This document shows, one piece after another, positions 1 to 7,072 of a stretch of DNA of 19,897 bases. A program made the position numbers and the translations under genes. Numbering within the stretch: position 1 is the stretch's first letter; every line of letters begins with the position of its first letter. The stretch is taken from positions 1 through 19,897 of the forward strand of contig CAJNDL010000037.1 of assembly GCA_905221505.1 (NCBI GenBank). Direction: 5' to 3'. The notes beneath the pieces were generated by a model. The model did no database searches and had not been told where the DNA came from. It saw only the letters and a list, made by a program, of their open reading frames with translations. Source of the stretch: a bacterium. GTDB lineage: Bacteria > Bacillota > Bacilli > Lactobacillales > Streptococcaceae.

Positions 1-33
1 TAATTCCACCATAAAAATCCATTTTAGACTAAT

Positions 34-58
34 TTCCACTTCGGTTGGGCAAGTGGAA
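34..58. other. Hairpin upstream of the rpsB promoter
   Basis: An 8-bp perfect inverted repeat (TTCCACTT at 34-41, AAGTGGAA at 51-58) has a 9-nt loop. No strong T-run follows on either strand, so it is a weak or atypical terminator for an unseen upstream gene, or another RNA structure. No open reading frame in 1-247 looks coding. Confidence 0.4.
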
Positions 59-102
59 GTTACTTTGAGAAGTTAGCCTATTAAAAATTATATCAAAACA
101 GC

Positions 103-131
103 TTGAAAATATTGGAAAAGTATGGTAAAAT
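103..131 (+). promoter_or_regulatory. Sigma-A promoter of rpsB
   Basis: A -35 TTGAAA (103-108) and a -10 TAAAAT (126-131) are separated by 17 nt. Transcription would start near 138, leaving an untranslated leader of about 110 nt before the rpsB ATG. Leaders of this kind often carry ribosomal-protein autoregulation, but I could not assign a specific S2-binding fold. Confidence 0.65.
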
Positions 132-247
132 GAAACTTGTCGTGTGAACGATAATACTCATTCTTGATGAATTGTGAAACAGTTGCTCTTGGGTCGTTTT
201 GCGAGTTGAAGTCAAGAAGAGGAAAAAAACAAAAAGGAGAAATACTC

Positions 248-1027
248 ATGGCAGTAATTTCAATGAAACAACTTCTTGAGGCTGGTGTACACTTTGGTCA
301 CCAAACTCGTCGCTGGAACCCTAAGATGGCTAAGTACATCTTCACTGAGCGTAACGGAATCCACGTTATCGACTTGCAACAAACTGTAAAATACGCTGAC
401 CAAGCATACGACTTCATGCGTGATGCAGCAGCTAACGATGCAGTTGTATTGTTTGTTGGTACTAAGAAACAAGCAGCTGATGCAGTTGCTGAAGAAGCAG
501 TACGTTCAGGTCAATACTTCATCAACCACCGTTGGTTGGGTGGAACTCTTACAAACTGGGGAACAATCCAAAAACGTATCGCTCGTTTGAAAGAAATCAA
601 ACGTATGGAAGAAGATGGAACTTTCGAAGTTCTTCCTAAGAAAGAAGTTGCACTTCTTAACAAACAACGTGCACGTCTTGAAAAATTCTTGGGTGGTATC
701 GAAGATATGCCTCGTATTCCAGATGTTATGTACGTAGTTGACCCACATAAAGAGCAAATCGCTGTTAAAGAAGCTAAAAAATTGGGAATCCCAGTTGTAG
801 CGATGGTTGACACAAACACTGATCCAGATGATATCGATGTAATCATCCCAGCTAACGATGACGCTATCCGCGCTGTTAAATTGATTACAGCTAAATTGGC
901 TGACGCTATCATCGAAGGACGTCAAGGTGAAGATGCGGCAGCAGTTGAAGCAGAATTTGCAGCTTCAGAAGCTCAAGCAGATTCAATTGAAGAAATCGTT
1001 GAAGTTGTAGAAGGCGACAACGCTTAA
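248..1027 (+). CDS. rpsB: 30S ribosomal protein S2
   Basis: Ribosomal protein uS2 (259 aa) sits on the solvent side of the 30S head-body junction and is needed for S1 binding and initiation. The family N-terminus ([20 protein letters not shown]) and the segment [12 protein letters not shown] are clear, followed by the conserved RWLGGTLTN and the [13 protein letters not shown] signature. The tail from about residue 230 is Ala/Glu-rich and acidic, as in streptococci. The frame is open further upstream to about 164, but the start at 248 is preferred: it has a good Shine-Dalgarno (AAGGAG at 234-239), opens with the family's conserved N-terminus, and gives the normal length. Codon use is strongly biased, as expected for a highly expressed gene. 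It is followed by tsf, the usual rpsB-tsf pair, across a 78-nt gap that holds an attenuator-like hairpin. Confidence 0.98.
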   Translation: MAVISMKQLLEAGVHFGHQTRRWNPKMAKYIFTERNGIHVIDLQQTVKYADQAYDFMRDAAANDAVVLFVGTKKQAADAVAEEAVRSGQYFINHRWLGGTLTNWGTIQKRIARLKEIKRMEEDGTFEVLPKKEVALLNKQRARLEKFLGGIEDMPRIPDVMYVVDPHKEQIAVKEAKKLGIPVVAMVDTNTDPDDIDVIIPANDDAIRAVKLITAKLADAIIEGRQGEDAAAVEAEFAASEAQADSIEEIVEVVEGDNA

Positions 1028-1048
1028 TTCATATAGATAGTAATTACC

Positions 1049-1084
1049 TAGGAGGGCGGGGCTTAGCCCGGCTCTCCTATTTTT
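1049..1084 (+). terminator. Intrinsic terminator/attenuator between rpsB and tsf
   Basis: A GC-rich stem (AGGAGGGC at 1050-1057 with GCTCTCCT at 1071-1078; inner GGGC/GCCC around a TTA loop, with one G.G mismatch) is followed by TTTTT (1080-1084). Because tsf normally continues the operon, this is probably a partial terminator that lowers tsf expression relative to rpsB. Confidence 0.75.
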
Positions 1085-1098
1085 AAAAAATATAGGAG
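1074..1098 (+). promoter_or_regulatory. Alternative hairpin covering the tsf Shine-Dalgarno
   Basis: CTCCTAT (1074-1080) is perfectly complementary to ATAGGAG (1092-1098), which contains the tsf ribosome-binding site. The 5' arm is the same sequence that forms the 3' arm of the upstream terminator, so the two structures exclude each other. Confidence 0.5.
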
Positions 1099-1105
1099 AA
1101 TCAAA

Positions 1106-2146
1106 ATGGCAGAAATTACAGCTAAACTTGTAAAAGAGTTGCGTGAAAAATCTGGTGCCGGTGTTATGGACGCTAAAAAAGCGCTTGTAGAAACAGACGG
1201 TGACATCGAAAAAGCGATTGAATTGCTTCGTGAAAAAGGTATGGCTAAGGCAGCTAAGAAAGCTGACCGTGTTGCTGCAGAAGGTTTGACTGGTGTTTAT
1301 GTTAACGGTAATGTTGCAGCAGTTATTGAAGTAAACGCTGAAACTGACTTCGTTGCGAAAAACGCTCAATTCGTTGAATTGGTAAATACTACAGCTAAAG
1401 TTATTGCTGAAGGAAAACCTGCTAATAATGAAGAAGCTCTTGCTTTGACAATGCCTTCAGGTGAAACTCTTGAAGCTGCATACGTATCTGCAACAGCAAC
1501 TATCGGAGAAAAAATCTCATTCCGTCGCTTTGCATTGATTGAAAAAACAGACGCACAACACTTTGGAGCTTACCAACATAACGGTGGACGTATCGGTGTT
1601 ATTTCAGTTGTTGAAGGTGGAGACGAAGCTCTTGCTAAACAATTGTCAATGCACATCGCAGCGATGAAACCAACAGTTCTTTCTTACAAAGAATTGGATG
1701 AGCAATTCGTTAAAGATGAGTTGGCACAATTGAACCACGTTATCGACCAAGACAACGAAAGCCGTGCAATGGTTAACAAACCAGCTCTTCCACACTTGAA
1801 GTATGGATCAAAAGCACAATTGACTGATGAAGTGATTGCTCAAGCTGAAGCTGATATCAAAGCTGAATTGACTGCAGAAGGTAAACCAGAAAAAATCTGG
1901 GACAAAATCATCCCAGGTAAAATGGATCGCTTCATGCTTGACAACACTAAAGTTGACCAAGCTTACACACTTCTTGCACAAGTTTACATCATGGATGACA
2001 GCAAGACAGTTGAAGCATACCTTGAATCAGTTAACGCTTCAGTAGTTGAGTTCGCTCGCTTTGAAGTTGGTGAAGGTATCGAGAAAGCTGCAAACGACTT
2101 TGAAGCTGAAGTTGCAGCTACAATGGCAGCAGCCTTGAATAACTAA
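1106..2146 (+). CDS. tsf: Translation elongation factor Ts
   Basis: EF-Ts (346 aa) is the cytoplasmic guanine-nucleotide exchange factor that releases GDP from EF-Tu. The N-terminal UBA-like domain starts [21 protein letters not shown], with the family signature DAKKALVE. The TDFVAKN motif at about residues 80-86, which contacts EF-Tu, is present, as is the second signature region ([12 protein letters not shown]). The length matches streptococcal EF-Ts, which is longer than the E. coli protein through insertions in the dimerisation region. The start at 1106 has a close SD (AGGAG at 1094-1098). It is downstream of rpsB and ends at a strong terminator. The hairpins in 1049-1098 may set the rpsB:tsf ratio and access to the tsf start. 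Confidence 0.98.
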   Translation: MAEITAKLVKELREKSGAGVMDAKKALVETDGDIEKAIELLREKGMAKAAKKADRVAAEGLTGVYVNGNVAAVIEVNAETDFVAKNAQFVELVNTTAKVIAEGKPANNEEALALTMPSGETLEAAYVSATATIGEKISFRRFALIEKTDAQHFGAYQHNGGRIGVISVVEGGDEALAKQLSMHIAAMKPTVLSYKELDEQFVKDELAQLNHVIDQDNESRAMVNKPALPHLKYGSKAQLTDEVIAQAEADIKAELTAEGKPEKIWDKIIPGKMDRFMLDNTKVDQAYTLLAQVYIMDDSKTVEAYLESVNASVVEFARFEVGEGIEKAANDFEAEVAATMAAALNN

Positions 2147-2152
2147 TCATAG

Positions 2153-2179
2153 AAAGGAAGCAAATTTGCTTCCTTTTTT
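2153..2179 (+). terminator. Terminator of rpsB-tsf
   Basis: A perfect 12-bp palindromic stem (AAAGGAAGCAAA with TTTGCTTCCTTT, 2153-2176) continues into a run of six T's (2174-2179). It lies 7 nt after the tsf stop codon. Confidence 0.9.
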
Positions 2180-2243
2180 GTATAGGGCTTAGATTTCTCC
2201 TGAAATTGTTTTTTACCCAGCATTACTCGCTTAGAAATAGTTA

Positions 2244-2395
2244 ATACTCTTCGAAAATCTCTTCAAACCACGTCAGCGTCGCCTTACCGTAGGTATATGT
2301 TACTGACTTCGTCAGTTCTATCTGCAACCTCAAAACAGTGTTTTGAGCAGCCTGCGGCTAGCTTCCTAGTTTGGTCTTTGATTTTCATTGAGTAT
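2244..2395 (+). repeat. BOX element, A-B-C type
   Basis: This 152-nt repeat matches the modular BOX element of pneumococcus and relatives. boxA contains CGTCAGCGTCGCCTTACCGTAG, which corresponds (complement, one mismatch) to the BOXA1R fingerprinting primer site. boxB carries the TGACTTCGTCAGTTC hairpin and the CTCAAAACAGTGTTTTGAG palindrome. boxC ends GATTTTCATTGAGTAT. The outer ends (ATACTCTTCGAAAATC and GATTTTCATTGAGTAT) are imperfect inverted repeats, so the whole unit folds into one long stem. It fills most of the 292-nt gap between the convergent tsf and cysK genes and abuts the T-run of the cysK terminator. Confidence 0.93.
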
Positions 2396-2422
2396 AAAAC
2401 AAAAAGCCCTATAATAAGGGCT
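2396..2422 (-). terminator. Terminator of cysK
   Basis: On the minus strand, AGCCCT and AGGGCT (2405-2422) form a 6-bp stem around a 6-nt loop, followed by TTTTTGTTT (2404-2396). It lies 17 nt past the cysK stop codon. Confidence 0.85.
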
Positions 2423-2438
2423 AATTGTATTTAGGAGA

Positions 2439-3365
2439 CTAAACTTCAAATTCATAGAGTGCTGTAGAGAGATAACGTTCACCGTTATCTGGTGCTAGAG
2501 CAAGGACTTTTTTACCTGTACCTAATTTTTTGGCAACCTCGATGGCTCCGTAGATGGCTGCAGCTGAAGAAATCCCTACAAGGAAGCCTTCTTTTCCGCC
2601 AATTTCACGACCGAGTGCGAGAGCGTTGTCTGATGTTACACGAACGATACCATCATAAGCCTTTGTATCCAGTGTATCAGGAATAAATCCAGCTGAGATA
2701 CCTTGAATTTTATGAGGACCAGGTTTTTCACCAGATAGAATAGCAGATTCGTCTGCTTCTACTGCAAAAACTTGAATATCTGAATTTGCTGTTTTGAGTG
2801 CATGAGAAACACCAGAAATTGTTCCACCGGTACCAACTCCAGCAACAAAGGCGTCTAATCTATCTTTACCGAAAGCAGCTAGTATCTCAGCTCCTGTTGT
2901 TCTTTCGTGTACTTCTGGATTTGCTGGATTGTCAAATTGAAGAGGAAGGAAACCATCACGTTCAGCAGCGATTTCTTGAGCCTTGGCGATAGCACCTTTC
3001 ATTCCTTCGCTACCAGGAGTGAGGACGAGTTCGGCACCATAGGCTTGGATAATCTTACGTCGTTCCACACTCATAGTTTCAGGCATAACGATAACAACTT
3101 TATACCCTTTAGCAGCCCCTACCCATGAAAGTCCAATACCAGTGTTTCCACTTGTTGCTTCAACAATGGTAGCACCCGGTTTTAGAATACCGTCTTGTTC
3201 AGCTTTTTCAATCATGCTAAGAGCAATACGGTCTTTTACAGAAGAACCAGGGTTAAATGCTTCAAGTTTTACATAGACGTCCGCAGCACCTTCTGGCACA
3301 ATGTTGTTGAGTTTAACAATCGGAGTTTGACCGATTAGTTCAGTAATGTTGTTATAAATAGACAT
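2439..3365 (-). CDS. cysK: O-acetylserine sulfhydrylase (cysteine synthase)
   Basis: This PLP enzyme (308 aa) converts O-acetyl-L-serine and sulfide to L-cysteine in the cytoplasm. Fold-type II features are clear: GQTPIVKLN near residue 12, the Schiff-base lysine K44 in [10 protein letters not shown], the substrate loop TSGNTGIG at 71-78, the PLP-phosphate-binding GTGGTISG near 178, and ISAGFIP near 224. Length and motifs fit CysK/CysM of Firmicutes; the K-versus-M subtype is not certain from sequence alone. It is monocistronic, with its own promoter (3395-3423) and terminator. The start codon is preceded by AAAGAGGT, a good SD. I saw no S-box or T-box in its short leader. It is unrelated by operon to its neighbours. 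Confidence 0.95.
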   Translation of the reverse strand: MSIYNNITELIGQTPIVKLNNIVPEGAADVYVKLEAFNPGSSVKDRIALSMIEKAEQDGILKPGATIVEATSGNTGIGLSWVGAAKGYKVVIVMPETMSVERRKIIQAYGAELVLTPGSEGMKGAIAKAQEIAAERDGFLPLQFDNPANPEVHERTTGAEILAAFGKDRLDAFVAGVGTGGTISGVSHALKTANSDIQVFAVEADESAILSGEKPGPHKIQGISAGFIPDTLDTKAYDGIVRVTSDNALALGREIGGKEGFLVGISSAAAIYGAIEVAKKLGTGKKVLALAPDNGERYLSTALYEFEV

Positions 3366-3394
3366 ATGAATACCTCTTTGTATAAGATATCTCT

Positions 3395-3423
3395 AGTATA
3401 ACGCTATCTATACCATTTGTAAA
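3395..3423 (-). promoter_or_regulatory. Sigma-A promoter of cysK
   Basis: On the minus strand, TTTACA (-35, 3418-3423) and TATACT (-10, 3395-3400) are spaced by exactly 17 nt. The predicted transcript start is near 3388, giving a leader of about 23 nt with an SD. Confidence 0.8.
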
Positions 3424-3430
3424 ATATAGA

Positions 3431-3458
3431 AATCCTATCGAAGCGATAGGATTTTTTT
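3431..3458. terminator. Hairpin terminator between the yigZ unit and the cysK promoter
   Basis: A perfect 10-bp stem (AATCCTATCG/CGATAGGATT, 3431-3453) has a 3-nt loop. The best T-run (3452-3458) is on the plus strand; on the minus strand the stem is followed by TTTCTATATTTT. It probably ends minus-strand transcripts coming from yigZ just before the cysK promoter, and may also stop plus-strand transcription. Confidence 0.65.
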
Positions 3459-3461
3459 ATA

Positions 3462-3563
3462 TTATAAATCAAAGCCATTAATTTTCAAGCGATTGTGATA
3501 AGCTAATTCTAGTAAATAGGTGTAAAGGAGAACGCAATCAGTTTTCTTTTTGAATTGCTTCAT
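3462..3563 (-). pseudogene. 33-codon ORF, probable remnant of a degraded gene
   Basis: On the minus strand an ATG at 3563 opens 33 codons ending in LLELAYHNRLKINGFDL, a plausible amphipathic protein C-terminus. Just upstream, another frame reads DACKDLLENEAIQKEN before a stop. The two frames overlap and together resemble one continuous coding segment broken by a frameshift at the A-rich run (about 3535-3550). The SD is poor and stop codons occur further upstream in both frames, so a decayed gene is more likely than a working small protein. The TAA is followed after about 4 nt by the hairpin at 3431-3458. I do not recognise the family. The rest of 3366-3650 holds the cysK promoter and nothing else I can support. 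Confidence 0.35.
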
Positions 3564-3650
3564 TTTCTAGTAGGTCTTTGCAAGCATCTTTTTATCTTGT
3601 TAATTGAAGTAGCGGTGAGAATGTCAGTGAAACACTGTATTATCCATTGT

Positions 3651-4286
3651 TTACACTAAGTTTACAGGAATTTCAACTTCGCGTAAACCTTGGTCAGTTA
3701 AAGTGACTTTTCCATTAAAAAACTCTACAAGTGCAGCTTTAATAGTTTCTTTTTCTTCTTTATCAACATAAATCATCGTATCGACTTGATCTGTAAAATT
3801 TGTATCCAGTTCCATGAGATTATGTTCTTTAAGGAAGTTACTGTACTCTTGGTACTGAGCGTAAGACATTTGAATAGCAATGCCAGCCTGTTCTTTTATT
3901 TCAATGATGCCAATTTCTTTGACAGCTAAGGCCACACTGCCGGCGTATGCACGAATCAATCCTCCAGCGCCTAGTTTAATGCCACCAAAATAGCGTGTCA
4001 CTACCACACAGACATTGGTGAGATTGTGATTTTCTAGTACCCCAAGCATGGGAACGCCAGCAGTACCACTGGGCTCACCATCATCACTTGTACGTTTAAT
4101 TTCACTACGTTCCCCAATAATAAAAGCAGAGCAGTTATGCGTCGCTTTGTAGTGCTCTTTTTTGATGGTGGTGATGAATTCACGAGCCTCTTCTTCGCTA
4201 TAAACACGCTTGGCATGACAGATAAAGCGAGATTTTTTGATTTCTTCTTGGACTTGTCCGTCCTCTTTAATTGTTCTAAATTCCAT
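3651..4286 (-). CDS. yigZ: YigZ/IMPACT family protein (UPF0029)
   Basis: A 211-aa cytoplasmic protein of the IMPACT/YigZ family. The N-terminal domain (about 1-125) carries KKSRFICHAKRV, the HNCSAFIIG segment, the SDDGEPSGTAGVPML loop and VVVTRYFGGIKLGAGGLIRAY, all diagnostic of UPF0029. The C-terminal part (about 137-205) corresponds to a ferredoxin-like DUF1949 domain. Eukaryotic IMPACT regulates GCN2 by binding GCN1, and the bacterial role is not settled. The gene is divergent from comFA, with only 56 nt between start codons. There is no SD before the ATG; a TACAAT -10 lies 6 nt upstream, suggesting a leaderless mRNA. The next downstream Met would delete conserved sequence, so the start at 4286 is kept. 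Confidence 0.9.
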   Translation of the reverse strand: MEFRTIKEDGQVQEEIKKSRFICHAKRVYSEEEAREFITTIKKEHYKATHNCSAFIIGERSEIKRTSDDGEPSGTAGVPMLGVLENHNLTNVCVVVTRYFGGIKLGAGGLIRAYAGSVALAVKEIGIIEIKEQAGIAIQMSYAQYQEYSNFLKEHNLMELDTNFTDQVDTMIYVDKEEKETIKAALVEFFNGKVTLTDQGLREVEIPVNLV

Positions 4287-4292
4287 GATTTA

Positions 4293-4298
4293 ATTGTA
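4293..4298 (-). promoter_or_regulatory. Candidate -10 of yigZ (leaderless)
   Basis: TACAAT on the minus strand ends 6 nt before the yigZ ATG. No convincing -35 is present 16-18 nt upstream. Confidence 0.4.
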
Positions 4299-4327
4299 CT
4301 AAAAAATCATCTAAAGCGCTAGGTTTT

Positions 4328-4335
4328 TACGAATA
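4328..4335 (+). promoter_or_regulatory. ComX (SigX) cin-box of comFA
   Basis: A perfect TACGAATA, the combox/cin-box recognised by the competence sigma factor, is preceded by a T-run (4324-4328). It ends 7 nt before the comFA ATG, so the mRNA would have almost no leader. Confidence 0.9.
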
Positions 4336-4342
4336 AAGAAGT

Positions 4343-5641
4343 ATGAAAGTAAATCCAAATTATCTCGGTCGTTTGTTTACGGAGAATGAATTAACAGAAG
4401 AGGAGCGTCAGTTGGCGGAGAAACTTCCGGCAATGAGAAAGGAGAAGGGGAAACTTTTCTGTCAACGTTGTAATAGTGCTATTCTGGAGGAATGGTATTT
4501 ACCCATTGGTGCTTACTATTGTCGAGAGTGCTTGCTGATGAAGCGAGTTAGGAGTGATCAAGCTTTATACTATTTTCCGCAGGAGGATTTTCCGAAGCAA
4601 GATGTTCTTAAATGGCGTGGTCAATTAACTCCTTTTCAAGAGAAGGTGTCAGAGGGACTGATTCAAGCAGTAGATAAGCAAGAAGCAACCTTGGTTCATG
4701 CGGTAACAGGAGCAGGAAAGACAGAAATGATTTATCAAGTTGTATCTAAGGTGATCAATGCGGGAGGTGCAGTATGTTTGGCCAGTCCTCGCATAGATGT
4801 TTGTTTGGAGCTATACAAGCGCCTGCAAGATGATTTTGCTTGTGAGATAGCCCTCCTACACGGAGAATCAGAACCGTATTTCCGAACACCACTAGTTGTT
4901 GCGACAACTCATCAGTTATTGAAATTTTATCAAGCTTTTGATTTGCTGATAGTGGATGAAGTAGATGCCTTTCCATATGTTGATAATCCCACGCTTTACC
5001 ACGCTGTCAAGAATAGTGTAAAGGAGAATGGGCTGAAAATCTTTTTAACAGCGACTTCGACAGATGAGTTAGATAGGAAAGTCCGTTTAGGAGAATTAAA
5101 AAGACTGAGCTTACCTAGACGATTCCATGGGAATCCGTTGATTATCCCTAAACCAGTTTGGTTATCGGATTTTAATCGCCATTTGGATAAAAATCGTTTG
5201 TCACCAAAGTTAAAGACTTATATTGAGAAACAGAGAAAGACAGCTTATCCGTTGCTTATTTTTGCATCAGAAATTAAAAAAGGGGAGCAGCTAAAAGAAA
5301 TCTTACAGGAGCAATTTCCAAATGAGAAAATTGGTTTTGTGTCTTCCGTAACAGAAGATCGATTAGAGCAAGTACAAGCTTTTCGAGATGGAAAACTGAC
5401 AATACTTATCAGTACGACAATATTGGAGCGTGGAGTTACCTTCCCTTGTGTGGATGTTTTTGTAGTAGAGGCCAATCATCGTTTGTTTACCAAGTCTAGT
5501 TTGATTCAGATTGGTGGACGAGTTGGACGAAGCATGGATAGACCGACAGGAGATTTGCTTTTCTTTCATGACGGATTAAATGATTCAATCAAGAAGGCAA
5601 TTAAGGAAATTCAGCAGATGAACAAGGAGGCTGGCTTATGA
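4343..5641 (+). CDS. comFA: Competence ATP-dependent DNA translocase ComFA
   Basis: ComFA (432 aa) is a DEAD-box-like ATPase on the cytoplasmic side of the transformation apparatus that helps pull single-stranded DNA through ComEC. A four-cysteine zinc site (C40, C43, C60, C63) precedes the helicase core. Walker A is AVTGAGKTEM near residues 120-129, motif II is DEVD at 205-208, and motif III-like TATS lies near 237. The second RecA domain holds ERGVTFP and QIGGRVGR (motif VI) near 378 and 402. It is driven by the cin-box at 4328. The SD is weak (AAGAAG). The start at 4343 matches the usual ComFA N-terminus, MKVNPNYLGR. It overlaps comFC by 4 nt (ATGA), implying translational coupling. Confidence 0.97.
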   Translation: MKVNPNYLGRLFTENELTEEERQLAEKLPAMRKEKGKLFCQRCNSAILEEWYLPIGAYYCRECLLMKRVRSDQALYYFPQEDFPKQDVLKWRGQLTPFQEKVSEGLIQAVDKQEATLVHAVTGAGKTEMIYQVVSKVINAGGAVCLASPRIDVCLELYKRLQDDFACEIALLHGESEPYFRTPLVVATTHQLLKFYQAFDLLIVDEVDAFPYVDNPTLYHAVKNSVKENGLKIFLTATSTDELDRKVRLGELKRLSLPRRFHGNPLIIPKPVWLSDFNRHLDKNRLSPKLKTYIEKQRKTAYPLLIFASEIKKGEQLKEILQEQFPNEKIGFVSSVTEDRLEQVQAFRDGKLTILISTTILERGVTFPCVDVFVVEANHRLFTKSSLIQIGGRVGRSMDRPTGDLLFFHDGLNDSIKKAIKEIQQMNKEAGL

Positions 5642-6300
5642 AGTGTTTGCTATGTGGGCAGACTATAAAGAAGGATTTAACTTTTAGTAAGCTCTTGCTT
5701 TTGAAGAATGATGACTCTTGTCTTTGTTCAGACTGTGATTCTACTTTTGAGAGAATTGGAGAAGAATATTGTTCAAACTGTATGAAAACAGGTTTGTCAA
5801 TAAAGTGTCAAGATTGTCAATTTTGGTGTAAAGAGGGAATTGAGGTCTCCCATAGAGCGATTTTTACTTACAATCAAGCTATGAAAGATTTTTTTAGTCG
5901 GTATAAGTTTGATGGAGACTTCCTTTTAAGAAAAGTTTTTTCTTCATTTTTAAGTGAGGAGTTGAAAAAGTACAAAGAGTACCAATTTGTAGTTATTCCA
6001 TTAAGTAAGGAGAGATATGCTGACAGAGGATTTAATCAGGTTGAGGGTTTAGTTGAAGCAGCAGGATTCTCTTTTCAAAACTTACTAGAGAAAAGAGAAG
6101 AGAGGGCCAGTTCTTCTAAAAGTCGCTCAGAACGCTTGACGACAGAACTTCCGTTCTTTATTAAAAGTGAAGTCATTATTCCTAAGAAAATCCTACTTAT
6201 AGATGATATTTATACTACTGGAACAACTATAAATCGTGTGAAGAAACTGCTGGAAGAAGCTGGTGCTGAGGATGTAAAAACTTTTTCCCTTGTAAGATGA
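5638..6300 (+). CDS. comFC: Competence protein ComFC (phosphoribosyltransferase family)
   Basis: ComFC (220 aa) belongs to the ComF/GntX amidophosphoribosyltransferase-like family and acts with ComFA in uptake of transforming DNA. The N-terminus has several CxxC pairs (C3/C6, then SDCDS, YCSNC and CQDC), likely a zinc finger. The C-terminal PRTase domain has the PRPP-binding loop LIDDIYTTGTT at about 187-197 and the conserved RYADRGFNQ segment near 122-130. The start overlaps the comFA stop by 4 nt, with an AAGGAGG SD inside comFA. No terminator follows, so ComX-driven transcripts can run into hpf. Confidence 0.95.
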   Translation: MKCLLCGQTIKKDLTFSKLLLLKNDDSCLCSDCDSTFERIGEEYCSNCMKTGLSIKCQDCQFWCKEGIEVSHRAIFTYNQAMKDFFSRYKFDGDFLLRKVFSSFLSEELKKYKEYQFVVIPLSKERYADRGFNQVEGLVEAAGFSFQNLLEKREERASSSKSRSERLTTELPFFIKSEVIIPKKILLIDDIYTTGTTINRVKKLLEEAGAEDVKTFSLVR

Positions 6301-6309
6301 GGAAAAAAT

Positions 6310-6338
6310 TTGCAAAAATAAAATGAAAGCGTTATAAT
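6310..6338 (+). promoter_or_regulatory. Sigma-A promoter of hpf with overlapping cre-like site
   Basis: A -35 TTGCAA (6310-6315) and -10 TATAAT (6333-6338) are spaced by 17 nt. TGAAAGCGTTATAA (6324-6337) matches the CcpA cre consensus TGWNANCGNTNWCA at all but one fixed position and covers most of the -10, which would suit carbon-catabolite repression. Confidence 0.75.
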
Positions 6339-6379
6339 GAAATCAGAAAAACAAAAATGTTTAGAAAGAAGGTACTCAT

Positions 6380-6928
6380 ATGATTAAATATAGTATCCGT
6401 GGTGAAAACCTAGAAGTAACAGAAGCAATTCGTGATTATGTAGTTTCTAAACTCGAAAAGATCGAAAAGTATTTTCAAGCTGAACAAGAGTTGGATGCTC
6501 GAGTTAACTTGAAGGTGTATCGTGAAAAAACTGCTAAAGTGGAAGTAACGATTCCGCTTGGTTCTATTACTCTTCGTGCAGAAGATGTGTCTCAAGATAT
6601 GTATGGTTCAATTGACCTTGTAACCGATAAAATTGAACGTCAGATTCGTAAAAATAAAACAAAAATCGAGCGTAAAAATAAAAATAAGGTGGCAACTAGT
6701 CAATTATTTACAGATGCTTTGGTGGAAGATCCAAATGTTGTCCAGTCTAGAGTTGTTCGTTCAAAACAAATTGATTTAAAACCAATGGATTTGGAAGAAG
6801 CTATTCTACAGATGGATTTGTTGGGACATGATTTCTTTATCTATGTGGATGTTGAAGATCAAACAACCAATGTGATTTATCGTCGTGAAGATGGCGAAAT
6901 TGGTCTGTTAGAAGTTAAAGAATCTTAA
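6380..6928 (+). CDS. hpf: Ribosome hibernation promoting factor, long form
   Basis: Long-form HPF (182 aa) binds the 30S decoding region and dimerises 70S ribosomes into inactive 100S particles during starvation or stress. The N-terminal S30AE domain (about 1-105, opening MIKYSIRGENLEVTEAIRDY) has the usual beta-alpha-beta-beta-beta-alpha pattern and a basic helix rich in Lys/Arg. After a linker, the C-terminal dimerisation domain (about 122-180) carries KPMDLEEAILQMDLLGHDFFIY and VIYRREDGEIGLLE, diagnostic of the long form. It has its own promoter with a cre-like site, and can also receive read-through from the competence genes comFA-comFC. It is followed by a terminator. Confidence 0.96.
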   Translation: MIKYSIRGENLEVTEAIRDYVVSKLEKIEKYFQAEQELDARVNLKVYREKTAKVEVTIPLGSITLRAEDVSQDMYGSIDLVTDKIERQIRKNKTKIERKNKNKVATSQLFTDALVEDPNVVQSRVVRSKQIDLKPMDLEEAILQMDLLGHDFFIYVDVEDQTTNVIYRREDGEIGLLEVKES

Positions 6929-6943
6929 TTTCAATATATGTAA

Positions 6944-6976
6944 AGGTAGGTTTACTGAATTGTAAACCTCCTTTTT
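6944..6976 (+). terminator. Terminator of hpf (and of the comF transcript)
   Basis: AGGTTTAC (6948-6955) pairs with GTAAACCT (6962-6969), extended outward by AAAGG/CCTTT, and is followed by TTTTT (6972-6976). Confidence 0.85.
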
Positions 6977-7044
6977 CTTACAATGGATAGAATGGATAGA
7001 ATTACTGATTACACTTTTAAAAAGTCGCTTTTTGGTGGTTATTA

Positions 7045-7053
7045 TGGTATAAT
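7045..7053 (+). promoter_or_regulatory. Extended -10 promoter of the gdpP operon
   Basis: TGGTATAAT (TG at 7045-7046, TATAAT at 7048-7053) is a good extended -10. The -35 region is poor. It lies inside the open frame upstream of gdpP, which supports the start at 7073. The leader is about 13 nt and holds the SD AGAGG. Confidence 0.65.
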
Positions 7054-7072
7054 GGGTGCCAAGAGGTTTGGA

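Noticed and set aside
164..247. Extended N-terminus of S2 from 164
   Set aside because: The extra 28 residues are not part of uS2, and the ATG at 248 has the SD and gives the family length.
260..925. Long minus-strand ORFs across rpsB and similar ones opposite tsf
   Set aside because: They are shadows of strongly codon-biased ribosomal genes. They have no SD or promoter, and their Cys/Phe/Ser-rich composition is not protein-like.
2244..2395. RUP repeat or small RNA gene
   Set aside because: The ends and modules match BOX (A-B-C), not the RUP inverted repeats, which resemble the IS630 end seen at 19791.
6983..7072. GdpP start at 6983 (687 aa)
   Set aside because: The extended -10 at 7045-7053 lies inside this extension. 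The ATG at 7073 has an SD and gives the usual 657 aa.
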